64,000 bases of DNA from Leptospira sp. 96542 (lineage in GTDB: Bacteria; Spirochaetota; Leptospiria; Leptospirales; Leptospiraceae). This document shows positions 53,901 through 61,492 of this stretch, piece after piece. Under the pieces are notes generated by a model. It saw nothing but the letters and a program-made list of their open reading frames with translations, had not been told where the DNA came from and did not search any database. The number at the start of each line of letters is the position of its first letter. The stretch's first letter is position 1. The translations under genes and the position numbers were made by a program. Where the stretch lies: contig JARJFC010000007.1 of NCBI GenBank assembly GCA_029310945.1, forward strand, positions 59,715 through 123,714, read 5' to 3'.

Positions 53901-54155
53901 TTCCAATCCCCAAACAGCCCGTTCGACCACCTCAGTGACATTTTTCTCGACCTCTTCGGGAGAAAGCCCAGGTGCCATCAGTTGGATATCGATCATGGGA
54001 ACAGAAATTTGGGGTTCTTCTTCTTTGGGTGTCAAATACACGGCAAATAAACCCAGAATCAAACTGACGACAATGATAACGGGCGTTAATTGTGAATGCA
54101 TAAAAGTTTCTGCAATTTTGCCAGCGAATCCTTTTTTTATTGTATCAAAATTCAT
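50970..54155 (-). CDS. RND efflux transporter permease subunit
   Basis: A 1061-residue RND pump. Opens with helix 1 (AETFMHSQLTPVIIVVSLIL) and TPKEEEPQISVPMIDIQLMA, has the proton-relay Asp pair in helix 4 (IGILVDDAIVVVENIERHL), and a matching C-terminal half with GAGIIVRNSIILVDFIEG. The N-terminus (KKGFAGKIAETFMHSQLTP) belongs to the branch found beside rhodanese and DUF2892 genes in many bacteria, by memory. Its ATG overlaps the TolC-like stop by one base. No periplasmic adaptor (MFP) gene is next to it, which RND pumps normally need. Substrate unknown. Confidence 0.85.
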   Translation of the reverse strand: MNFDTIKKGFAGKIAETFMHSQLTPVIIVVSLILGLFAVYLTPKEEEPQISVPMIDIQLMAPGLSPEEVEKNVTEVVERAVWGLEGVEYVYSASKWHGSYITVRFKVGEPMEPSLVKIHHKLMEVRTSLPQNLQSPIVKSFSIDDVPFLALSFSSETLDDYTLRAEVAKLARELSSTPDLSKVDMLGGLRKTIRIQLDPSLLSRFGVTILEVAESLKQNNALLPAGKNWSSYKVYDVEVGGVLKSIEDVKKIPVAQRGGRVVKIENLGIIKEGPEERTRMSVIYDKSLGSQKRNAVSIVFSKRKGTNVVTLSKELLERAEIFKKQLPKEIELSVVRNYGSTAADKSHELIEHLLIATISVTILIALWMGFRAALVVAIAIPVTLALTLAIYYFLGYTLNRVTLFALIFSIGILVDDAIVVVENIERHLDENPKLGIIKATLVAVSEVGNPTILATFTVIAAILPMAFVRGLMGPYMKPIPVGASLAMILSLIVAFVITPWASVRFLKHKHNSISEIPTDDKKVSRLDSIYLAIMNWLLGFRKNAFLFFSFTIILLLISMSFLGFKWVKVKMLPFDNKEEFQVLIDYPPTTALKQSLFLSEELAEILIKNPNVEKIQIYAGEAAPFSFSGMVKHSFLRNLDSMNDLQVILKNKSDRKDSSHTIIESLRPAIQKFASDKNAVTKILEIPPGPPVMATMVAEIYGPNRLERERVAKEVYEIFKEEPSVVDLDSSLRLGRPKMVFPIDFFRSGLYGVKTIQFAQTGVLLFSESPLVSLANTNDPEEVFVNLSVTDRIRSSKTPFQNQNLMSMESGVISANTVLTQTYLEEDRVLHRKNLKPVSYVLSELSGTEEAPVYGMLKLAPKIKYETQTADVPWNTEKPIIKWDGEWFITYEVFRDLGGAFAVVILLIYILVLGWFKSYSVPLIIMAPIPISLIGIIPGHSMMDAYFTATSMIGFIAGAGIIVRNSIILVDFIEGEIQRGVELKEAVVHAGLVRFRPMLLTASAVVVGSFIMLFDPIFQGLAISLMFGEIAATFLSRFAVPALYYWFVGKSRVGVLKHERI

Positions 54156-55549
54156 TACTTATCTCTCCCTGATTTGAGAAAAATGGAATACTCAGTTCTA
54201 ACTTGTAAAATACCAATTTCAGTTTCAAATAGTGCCTTTGAAATATCTGAATATTTATTTAAAGTATCTGCAAACTGTATGGCATTGATTGCTCCCGATT
54301 GGAATAATCTTTGCATAATCAACACCTGTTCTTCTAAATTCGCAATAGAGTTCCGAATGAGTTCGAAGTTTTCCCTATATGAAATTTCTTTCTTCCTAAG
54401 CTGCTTCACATGTTTTTCTTCTTCTTTTTTCTTCTCCTCCAAGGTTTTAAAAAACGACTCAGAACTTAATTTTGCTTCTTCCACTGATCCAATGTCCTTA
54501 GGATCATATAAATTCATTTGTAAATATATTCCTGCTTGGTATGCATCCGAGGTTCCCCTACTCCCTTGATAAACATAAGTTTCCGAATAGGCGGCCACTT
54601 TCGGTAAAAACTTGGATAATTCTAAATCAGATTTTAATTTTTCACTTTCTGCATATAAGGAAAGGGCATTCAAATGATTTGAACCTTTGTATTCAGCTAA
54701 TCTATCAAAATACAAATCCAAAAACTCTAGTAGATTTGAATGATTCGTTATTATTTCCGTGCTTGGAATTCCTGATAAAATTTGTAGTATTTCTTTATAT
54801 TCAAATATTTGTTCATCAATTTGATTATGAATTCCAATCAATTGGTTTCTAAGAGTTTTTAGAGCAAGATACCCACTATAACCAACTGGATTTGCCTTAT
54901 TTGTCAATTGGTAGTTTGTTTGGAATTTATATTCAATTTTTTGAATTTGTTCAATTCGAGTTTGATATTCTATTAAAGATTGAATCGCTCTGTAATAAAA
55001 ACCAGCTTGCGCATATTCCCTATCTTTGATAGCCAACCACTCAAATTTTAAACCATTTGTTTTTTGCTCTGCCATTCTGCTCTTAGTTTTACCAGAGCCA
55101 CCTTCATAAATTGCTAGATCAACACCCAGTGTTCCCCTAGTGTATACATTTGAACCTGGATAATTGAGTGTGTCCTTTGCGAATAAATTTGTTGAATCCG
55201 AGTTTAAATTCGAATAAGGCTCATTATTTGAATTTAAAAAATTTCCTGGTCTAAGTCTTACTGAGGAAGTTGAAAAATCTGCCTCCGTTGCCTTTCTCTG
55301 CCCTAACTTTCCCATAAAATTCAATGTAGGATCATTGGTTTGAAAAGAGCGAATATCCGTATAAACCCGAGGAAGCCAGTGTTTCTCAGATTTATTTTTG
55401 TTTATTTCACTTGCTTTCCACTCTAAAAATTTTGCCTTACTCCCCGATGAGTTAGATTCAATTTTTTCCCAAACTTCGGAAAATTCCAAAGTTTGAGAAA
55501 ACACCACCATTGGCGATACCAAAGAAAGTAAAACAAACAGCCGTTTCAT
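54155..55549 (-). CDS. TolC-family outer membrane efflux protein
   Basis: A 464-residue outer membrane channel subunit. Signal peptide (LFVLLSLVSPMVVFSQ), then long alpha-helical stretches in the two TolC repeats (EARLSSESFFKTLEEKKKEE-like region; NSIANLEEQVLIMQRLFQSG). Conserved small patch GAINAIQFADTLNKY is typical of the second repeat. It is coupled to both neighbours: ATGA overlap with the DUF2892 gene upstream and TAATG overlap with the RND gene downstream. Together they could form a pump if an adaptor is supplied elsewhere. Confidence 0.8.
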   Translation of the reverse strand: MKRLFVLLSLVSPMVVFSQTLEFSEVWEKIESNSSGSKAKFLEWKASEINKNKSEKHWLPRVYTDIRSFQTNDPTLNFMGKLGQRKATEADFSTSSVRLRPGNFLNSNNEPYSNLNSDSTNLFAKDTLNYPGSNVYTRGTLGVDLAIYEGGSGKTKSRMAEQKTNGLKFEWLAIKDREYAQAGFYYRAIQSLIEYQTRIEQIQKIEYKFQTNYQLTNKANPVGYSGYLALKTLRNQLIGIHNQIDEQIFEYKEILQILSGIPSTEIITNHSNLLEFLDLYFDRLAEYKGSNHLNALSLYAESEKLKSDLELSKFLPKVAAYSETYVYQGSRGTSDAYQAGIYLQMNLYDPKDIGSVEEAKLSSESFFKTLEEKKKEEEKHVKQLRKKEISYRENFELIRNSIANLEEQVLIMQRLFQSGAINAIQFADTLNKYSDISKALFETEIGILQVRTEYSIFLKSGRDK

Positions 55550-55776
55550 TGTGTAACTTCCGATTTAGATTTTAGCCCAAGTTTGTGGAGAATAATCGCC
55601 ATTGGGCAAAAACCTGTGAAGGAAAATAAAATCAGATTAAATCCAACTAGCAGATTTAAAATAAAGCCATACTCTGAAAGAAAAAATCCTACGCTAAGTC
55701 CCACGAGTGAAAAAACACCTGCAATGAGAAAAACTGCTCTCTCCAAATACCAATTTTTTGTTGATGCCAAATACAT
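55546..55776 (-). CDS. DUF2892 (YgaP-like) inner membrane protein
   Basis: A 76-residue protein with two membrane helices separated by a short loop, ending FTGFCPMAIILHKLGL. The TGFCP motif and length match DUF2892 domains, which are the membrane part of YgaP rhodanese and are found in sulfide/persulfide operons. I start at MYLASTKN, because AGGGGG lies 7 nt upstream; a second ATG (55780-55782) is closer to the operator. First gene of the TolC-RND operon. Confidence 0.75.
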   Translation of the reverse strand: MYLASTKNWYLERAVFLIAGVFSLVGLSVGFFLSEYGFILNLLVGFNLILFSFTGFCPMAIILHKLGLKSKSEVTQ

Positions 55777-55780
55777 TACC

Positions 55781-55796
55781 ATACCCCCTATAGTAT
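55781..55796. promoter_or_regulatory. Half-conserved CstR-like operator O2
   Basis: ATACCCCC-TATAGTAT covers the ribosome binding site of the DUF2892 gene. Its left half matches the ATACCC arm of the other two sites; the right half is weaker. Bound repressor would block initiation. Confidence 0.45.
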
Positions 55797-55810
55797 ATAA
55801 CGCACAAATC

Positions 55811-55836
55811 CATATATACCCCCATGGGTATATATG
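55811..55836. promoter_or_regulatory. Strong CstR-like operator O3
   Basis: Arms CATATATACCC and GGGTATATATG, perfect over 11 bp, around a CCAT spacer. It lies in the promoter region of the DUF2892-TolC-RND operon. CsoR-family operators have this AT-flanked ACCC/GGGT form. Confidence 0.65.
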
Positions 55837-55888
55837 GCAATCAAAAAAATAAACTGGCTTTAGGTAAATGTATAATTAAAAAATCGAT

Positions 55889-56155
55889 TTAGAAGGAAAA
55901 TGCAGCAGAAATGGCTTTTTTTACGTCAACTTCCATATTTTGAATTGGTTTTTTCTCCTTAAAACATGTTTCTACATAGTCTTGGATATAGGCCTCACCA
56001 AATTTTTTCATCGCTTGGTGAGCGGCTTTTAAGAGTAAAATTGCTTTTTCACAATCTTTTTCTTCTTCAATGATTGTATTTTTGATCGCTTCCAATTGTC
56101 CTTGGATGCGATTGATTCTGTGGATTAATTTAGTTTGTTTTTCAGAAAGGCTCAT
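55889..56155 (-). CDS. CsoR/CstR-family metal- or persulfide-sensitive repressor
   Basis: An 88-residue all-helical regulator (DUF156). MSLSEKQTKLIHRINRIQGQ opens as in the family. The ligand Cys pair is present (Cys35 in KDCEKA; Cys64 in VETCF), but the copper-binding His two turns before the second Cys is Tyr60 (DYVETC). This Cys-Cys pattern without His resembles CstR, which senses persulfides, rather than copper CsoR (Cys-His-Cys) or FrmR. Regulates the adjacent operon, likely through the three ATACCC..GGGTAT operators. Codirectional and 107 bp upstream of the DUF2892 gene. Confidence 0.8.
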   Translation of the reverse strand: MSLSEKQTKLIHRINRIQGQLEAIKNTIIEEEKDCEKAILLLKAAHQAMKKFGEAYIQDYVETCFKEKKPIQNMEVDVKKAISAAFSF

Positions 56156-56179
56156 AACGATACCCCATAGGGTATTGTT
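56156..56179. promoter_or_regulatory. CstR-like operator O1 upstream of the repressor gene
   Basis: ATACCC-CATA-GGGTAT with outer arms AAC...GTT, one mismatch over 24 bp. It immediately precedes the repressor start, as expected for autoregulation. Confidence 0.65.
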
Positions 56180-56205
56180 ATGATGTCAATCCTAAACTAC
56201 TTGGA

Positions 56206-57708
56206 TTACTTCATGCTGCCTGTTTTTAAAAACTGGACATGCCAAGAGAGCGCATTTTCTAAATCATGTGGAGTATGTTTCCCTTTCGAGACTTTAAGAG
56301 AATTTTCAAAGTATTGGTGAAGTTTGTCGCGGTAAATTGGATGAGCGCAGTTTTTTATTATGAGTTCAGCCCTTTTTTTAGGCGGACACCCTCTTAGGTC
56401 AGCTAAGCCTTGTTCGGTTACGATCACCATTGTTGAATGCTCATTATGATCCGTATGAGAGACCATAGGCACAATGGCAGATATATCACCATCTTTTGCA
56501 AGAGATGGGGTCATAAATATACTTAAATGAGAATTACGAGTGAAATCTCCAGATCCACCGATCCCATTCATCATCGAAGTTCCCATAACATGAGTTGAAT
56601 TGACATTCCCATAGATATCAACTTCTAATGCTGTATTCATTGCAATGAGTCCCATTCTGCGAATGACTTCGGGGTGGTTTGAAATTTCTTGTGGCCTAAT
56701 GATGAATTTAGATTTCCATTCATTGATATTTTTATGGAAACGATCCAATCCCTTTGCTGAAAATGTTAGCGCCGAGGTGGATGCAATTTTCAATTTATCC
56801 GCGTCGATCAAATCAAAAACAGAATCTTGAACCACTTCGGTGTACATTTGTATTTCATTAAACTTGGGATCTTTCGCCATACTTGAAAGTACGGCATTTG
56901 CAATATTGCCTACACCATTTTGAAATGGTAAATATTCTTTCGGAATTCGACCCATCTTAATTTCATGTTGGATAAAAGAAAGTACATGATCTGCAATACT
57001 TAAACAATCATTATCTGGCGATTTAAACACTGTTGCTGCGTCCCTAACATTTGAACGGACAATTCCTTTTATTTTATCTGGATTGATTTGAATGTATGGC
57101 AGTCCAATTCTATCGTCTGGAGAAAGAATGTTGATTGGCATTCCTTTATCATGATGGGTTGGTAAATACACATCGTGATATCCTTTCAATTCAATGGGAT
57201 GAACATCCGTTAACTCTATATAAACATCTTCCGCATTTTTTAGATAGGTTGCACTCATACCTGAAGATGTCGTTAAATAAATTTTACCATCAGGTGTGAC
57301 ATCGACAGCTTCAACGATTGACACATCAATCTTTGGTAAAATCCCATGTTCTATATACTTTACAACATGCGACAAATGCATATCGATGAAATCTGTTTGT
57401 CCTGAATTGATTAAATTACGTAGATATGAATTGGATTGATAAGGAATCCTGAGTTTGAGTGCTCCTGTCTTTGCTAGACAACCATCCAACTCCTCTCCGG
57501 TTGAGGCTCCTGCGTATAAATTAATGGAAAAGGTTTTTCCAGATTTGGATTCTTCTTCAATTCGTTTCGCAAAAGCCTGCGGTATGAGTTTGGGATACCC
57601 TGCTGGTGTAAAACCAGAACAACCTAGGGTCACATGATTCGGCAAAAGATTTGCCACTTCTTCTGCTGATTTGATCTTTTTCTCGATGAGGGAGTTTGTC
57701 ACTGTCAT
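56206..57708 (-). CDS. Acetyl-CoA hydrolase/CoA-transferase family protein
   Basis: A 500-residue enzyme of the Cat1/Ach1/SCACT family, moving CoA between acetate, succinate or propionate. Conserved segments: VTLGCSGFTPAGYPKLIPQA, LYAGASTGEELDGCL, FQNGVGNIANAVL, EVDIYGNVNSTHVMG, GIGGSGDFTRNSHLSIF and VTEQGLADLRGCPPKKRAEL. The catalytic Glu is expected in the DIYGNVN region, based on the family. It follows the repressor operon on the same strand but 50 bp from its operator, so may or may not be linked. Confidence 0.9.
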   Translation of the reverse strand: MTVTNSLIEKKIKSAEEVANLLPNHVTLGCSGFTPAGYPKLIPQAFAKRIEEESKSGKTFSINLYAGASTGEELDGCLAKTGALKLRIPYQSNSYLRNLINSGQTDFIDMHLSHVVKYIEHGILPKIDVSIVEAVDVTPDGKIYLTTSSGMSATYLKNAEDVYIELTDVHPIELKGYHDVYLPTHHDKGMPINILSPDDRIGLPYIQINPDKIKGIVRSNVRDAATVFKSPDNDCLSIADHVLSFIQHEIKMGRIPKEYLPFQNGVGNIANAVLSSMAKDPKFNEIQMYTEVVQDSVFDLIDADKLKIASTSALTFSAKGLDRFHKNINEWKSKFIIRPQEISNHPEVIRRMGLIAMNTALEVDIYGNVNSTHVMGTSMMNGIGGSGDFTRNSHLSIFMTPSLAKDGDISAIVPMVSHTDHNEHSTMVIVTEQGLADLRGCPPKKRAELIIKNCAHPIYRDKLHQYFENSLKVSKGKHTPHDLENALSWHVQFLKTGSMK

Positions 57709-57778
57709 AATAATTTAACTTTCTCTAAACCAAACATAAAGAGATTGCACAAAAATAAAAAGCTCAAATTCTCGTACT

Positions 57779-58189
57779 ATGGATTTTCTATTGGTCTTAT
57801 ATTCGTTATTTTTTGGAATCATTCTCATTTCTCCTTTTTTGATTTTCCATTTTCGATTCAAAGAAACGGAATCACCATTTGGCAAGGAAGTAGATCCACA
57901 CCTCAAAGCCCTTTTAGAAAAACGGAATAACTTGCTCGATTCACTAAGAGATGTTAGGACGGACTTTGATAGTGGTAAACTAACGGAAGACGAATTTCAG
58001 GCTAATTCAATTCCTTATATAGAAGAACTTGAAGTTTTGGAATCATCAATGCAAAAATTAAAAGCAGAGACAGTTACGATTTTTACTCCAAAAATTTTAA
58101 ACCACTGGACATGCCAAAATTGTGGTGCAGAAGTTGCAATTCCCAATGCTAAATTTTGCCCACAATGTGGAACAAGTTTAACTGCATAA
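57779..58189 (+). CDS. Membrane-anchored zinc-ribbon protein
   Basis: A 136-residue protein with an N-terminal hydrophobic helix (LLVLYSLFFGIILISPFLIF), a coiled-coil middle (KALLEKRNNLLDSLRDVRTD; SMQKLKAETV) and a C-terminal zinc ribbon CQNC...CPQC (TCQNCGAEVAIPNAKFCPQC). No further function recognised. Convergent with the ABC transporter gene, 7 bp apart. Confidence 0.75.
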   Translation: MDFLLVLYSLFFGIILISPFLIFHFRFKETESPFGKEVDPHLKALLEKRNNLLDSLRDVRTDFDSGKLTEDEFQANSIPYIEELEVLESSMQKLKAETVTIFTPKILNHWTCQNCGAEVAIPNAKFCPQCGTSLTA

Positions 58190-58196
58190 ACTCGAA

Positions 58197-60080
58197 TTAG
58201 GTGCGACTCATAAACTGCATATCATACAATCGTTTATATTTTGAATCAGGAATGGCCAGTAAATCACTATGGCTTCCACTTTCAACAATCTGCCCTGCTT
58301 CTAAGTAATAAATTGTGTCTGCAATTTTTACAGTGGACAACCTATGTGCGATGATGATCACTGTTTTGTTCTGATATAGTCTAACAAATGCTTGCTGTAT
58401 CAATCGTTCTGACTCTGTATCCAAAGCGGAAGTGGCTTCATCTAAAATCAAAACTTCTGGGTTCGCAAGTAATGTCCTTGCAATTGAAATCCTTTGCCTT
58501 TGTCCACCAGACAACATCACTCCGCGTTCGCCAACAATCGTGTCATATCCATCTTCAAAAGATTCGATGAATTCTGAAGCAAAGGCATCCTCAGCTGCAC
58601 GCCTAATTTCTTCCTCCGTTGCATCTGGTTTGCCAAAAGAAATATTTTCCCGAATGGTTCCATTGAATAAAAATATATTTTGTGAAACAACACCTATCCG
58701 TCTTCGGAGATTATCTAAGCTTAATTCTTTAGCATTCACACCATCCCAAAAAAGTCCGCCATCTGTTGGATCAATGAGACGTGGCAATAAATCTACAAGT
58801 GTGGATTTACCAGCACCTGAGGATCCGACAATGGCAATGGTTCCACCCTTCGGTATGGTAAGATTGATTTGTTTTAAGGCATACAAATCCGTATTAGGGT
58901 ATAGATAAGAAACATTTCGATACTCGATTGATTTTGTTAGCAGGCCAAGTTCCGTTGGAACAGAAGGTTCTTTAATGTCTGTTTCACGGTCTAAAATTTC
59001 AAATACTCTATCACTCGCAACCACAGAAGCCTGAATTAAGTTAATAAGAATACTCATTTGTTTGAGAGGTCTCATAATGAATATGAGTGTGAGAAAAAAA
59101 GCGATAAACATACCTTTCGAAAAACTTGGATCTTCCAATAGATACGCACCAATGCCTAAAAATACCATTGTAACAACTGATCCCGAAAGTTCAGTTAGGG
59201 CAGGTCCAATTTGATGGTAAAAATGGGTTTTAAAAGTTTTGTCCGAAAGTTCTGTATTGACTTTAAAAAATCGGTTTGATTCCTGTTGTTCCATTGAGAA
59301 TGCACGAATGACTCGTATGCCAGAAATCACCTCTTGTAAATCACCATTCAATTCAGACAACTGTTCTTGTTGGTTTTTTGTAGTACGTCGAATCCTATCG
59401 GCAAAACTACTTACAGGTCCAACAATGAGTGGAATTACTATGAATAATAAAAAGAATAATTTCCAACTCAATACAAGAAGTATTATGAGATGTGTAATGA
59501 TATAAAAAAAATCGTTGATTGCATCTTTTAAATCATTGGAAACAACCTTTCCTACTGTGTCCACATCGTTAATCACACGACTCATAAGTACTCCCGTTTT
59601 TTCCCGCAAAAAATCGTTTAACGGTAGTTCTTGTAATTTCTGGTACAAAGCAAGCCGCAAGTCTCGAACAGCAAACAAACCTGCAGAATTAACAAAGTAA
59701 ACAGTGCCTGCTAGGCAAAGTAGTTTTAAAAAATAGATTGGAAGTATAATCAGACAAAATAAAAATACTAGGTCGTCAGGTTTTTTATTCGAGAGTTCTT
59801 CATTCACATTGGTTTTCAATTTTGCGAATTGCCATTCGAAATATGTAAGCCCTGTCAAATGGTCTGGCTTTTTATGCTCACTTAAAATGGTTTCATCCTT
59901 TTGGGTTAGAGAAATTTGGAATTTATAATTTTCTCCAGTACCAAGAGAATCAAAAATGGGGATGAGTGAAGTTAAGGATGCCCCATTAAAAATTGAAACA
60001 AATATAGACAAAAATATTCCAAAACTCAATCTGTATTTGTAACGAACCAAGTATGGCCAAAGTTTTCGATAAATCTTCAC
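58197..60080 (-). CDS. MsbA-like ABC exporter (fused permease-ATPase)
   Basis: A 627-residue half transporter: six-helix membrane domain (about residues 20-330), then ATPase with Walker A GSSGAGKST, Q-loop GVVSQNIF, signature MLSGGQRQRISIARTL, Walker B VLILDEATSALD and switch His in IIAHRLSTV. Resembles MsbA-type lipid A/lipid flippases but could export drugs or other lipids. It starts GTG at 60078-60080; an in-frame stop 30 bases upstream excludes a longer frame. Its start codon is 2 bp from that of the divergent gene at 60083, with no room for a standard promoter. Confidence 0.85.
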   Translation of the reverse strand: MKIYRKLWPYLVRYKYRLSFGIFLSIFVSIFNGASLTSLIPIFDSLGTGENYKFQISLTQKDETILSEHKKPDHLTGLTYFEWQFAKLKTNVNEELSNKKPDDLVFLFCLIILPIYFLKLLCLAGTVYFVNSAGLFAVRDLRLALYQKLQELPLNDFLREKTGVLMSRVINDVDTVGKVVSNDLKDAINDFFYIITHLIILLVLSWKLFFLLFIVIPLIVGPVSSFADRIRRTTKNQQEQLSELNGDLQEVISGIRVIRAFSMEQQESNRFFKVNTELSDKTFKTHFYHQIGPALTELSGSVVTMVFLGIGAYLLEDPSFSKGMFIAFFLTLIFIMRPLKQMSILINLIQASVVASDRVFEILDRETDIKEPSVPTELGLLTKSIEYRNVSYLYPNTDLYALKQINLTIPKGGTIAIVGSSGAGKSTLVDLLPRLIDPTDGGLFWDGVNAKELSLDNLRRRIGVVSQNIFLFNGTIRENISFGKPDATEEEIRRAAEDAFASEFIESFEDGYDTIVGERGVMLSGGQRQRISIARTLLANPEVLILDEATSALDTESERLIQQAFVRLYQNKTVIIIAHRLSTVKIADTIYYLEAGQIVESGSHSDLLAIPDSKYKRLYDMQFMSRT

Positions 60081-60082
60081 GT

Positions 60083-61492
60083 ATGAGAACCTTGTCCCTT
60101 ATTTTCATTCTTTTGTCCCTCACTTTTTGCCAGGAAAAAACAAGAGATTTTGACTTAAAAATTGCCTTACTTTCCGATCCGCAAAGCCTCGATCCCATTG
60201 CATTGAACGACCTGACGGCGCAGAAAGTCGCTAAGTGGATTCATAAGGGTCTCTATCATTGGAAAGACGGGGCTATAAAAACTGATTGGGTAAAAAAACA
60301 TTCGATTGCCCAATACAAAGAATTCCAGCTCGTCATTTTTGAACTCAAGCCCGATGCTCCAAAACCAAATATCATTGCCAGAAGCATAAAACGTTTGTTA
60401 ATCGAAAGTTTTCCAAGAAAAAACGATTATGATTTTTTATTAGGTGTATCAACAGGGAATCGATCAGTCCATTTAAAAATTAGAAACAATATTTCAGAGT
60501 CTACTTGGAAAGAAAAATTGGCTCTACCTTTTGCTTCTATCATCCAATTCAAAGAAGATGGCACTTGGGAAAGTTTAGGAGATTATCGTTTGGTAGAATG
60601 GAAAAAAAATGAATACATCGATATAAAAAGAAACAACCCGAATTCATCCGACCTACCCACCGAAGTGCGTTTTTTAATTTTACCACAAGCAACCACTGCT
60701 CTGTTTTTATACCGAAAACAAAAATTGGATGTTTTCAAACTAACAGATTTTTTACTCAACTTACCAGAAGCGAATGAAAAAAATACGATAATAAAAAAAG
60801 GCCGATCCGTTCAATATGTTGCAATCAATCATAACAATAAATGTTTTGATCAAAATTTCCGTTTAGCTTTAAATTTTGCCATTCCAAGAGAACTCATCAT
60901 AGAAAAATTATTGGGTAGTGCTGCGGATCTAACCTACGGAGCTATTCCCATTCCATACTTTACTCTTAAATTTCCTGGTTCAGAGTATAAAACTTATGTT
61001 TATGATAAAAACAAAGCGATACAATATTTAAAATCATCTGTATGTTATCCAAATATTCTAAAATCGGAAATTGAATTTAGAATGAGAGCCGATGAAGAAA
61101 ATCAAACCAAAGGTAGAGCGATCATCCAAGCACTCCGTGAACTTGGCTTAACAATCAAATTAAAACCAATGGAAAAAGCTAGTCTTTATAAGGAAAATGG
61201 AGAGGGAAAAGGAGATTTAACACTCCTTACATGGTATAGTGACTATGATTCGATTTGGAATTTTTTAGACCCACTATTTCATTCTGAAAAGTTTGGTAAT
61301 TCAGGAAACAGAAGTTTTTATATAAATAAAAATTTAACAAAAAAATTCGAAACTAAAAATGATTCTGAAGCACTACAAACGATAACAACAATTTATAATG
61401 AAGTTCCTTGGATTTTTTTATGGTCAATACAGGAAAATTATTTAGTATCTAACGAATTTCTTCGTTTTGTCGGGCTTTCCGATTATCTATAA
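60083..61492 (+). CDS. Oligopeptide-binding-like lipoprotein (SBP family 5)
   Basis: A 469-residue solute-binding lipoprotein. Lipobox LSLTFC (Cys18) after MRTLSLIFILL, then KIALLSDPQSLDPIALNDLT, a typical extracellular solute-binding family 5 opening. Later GKGDLTLLTWYSDYDSIWNF is the conserved C-lobe segment. No permease or ATPase for uptake is adjacent; the neighbouring exporter is a different class. ATG 60083 gives the lipoprotein signal; a longer frame from 60053 overlaps the divergent ABC gene. Its 3' end overlaps the PBP gene by 44 bp (convergent). Confidence 0.8.
   Translation: MRTLSLIFILLSLTFCQEKTRDFDLKIALLSDPQSLDPIALNDLTAQKVAKWIHKGLYHWKDGAIKTDWVKKHSIAQYKEFQLVIFELKPDAPKPNIIARSIKRLLIESFPRKNDYDFLLGVSTGNRSVHLKIRNNISESTWKEKLALPFASIIQFKEDGTWESLGDYRLVEWKKNEYIDIKRNNPNSSDLPTEVRFLILPQATTALFLYRKQKLDVFKLTDFLLNLPEANEKNTIIKKGRSVQYVAINHNNKCFDQNFRLALNFAIPRELIIEKLLGSAADLTYGAIPIPYFTLKFPGSEYKTYVYDKNKAIQYLKSSVCYPNILKSEIEFRMRADEENQTKGRAIIQALRELGLTIKLKPMEKASLYKENGEGKGDLTLLTWYSDYDSIWNFLDPLFHSEKFGNSGNRSFYINKNLTKKFETKNDSEALQTITTIYNEVPWIFLWSIQENYLVSNEFLRFVGLSDYL

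Noticed and set aside
55889..56155. Copper CsoR or formaldehyde FrmR assignment
   Set aside because: Copper CsoR and FrmR require a His near the second ligand, which is Tyr60 here; CstR-like is the better fit, though not proven.
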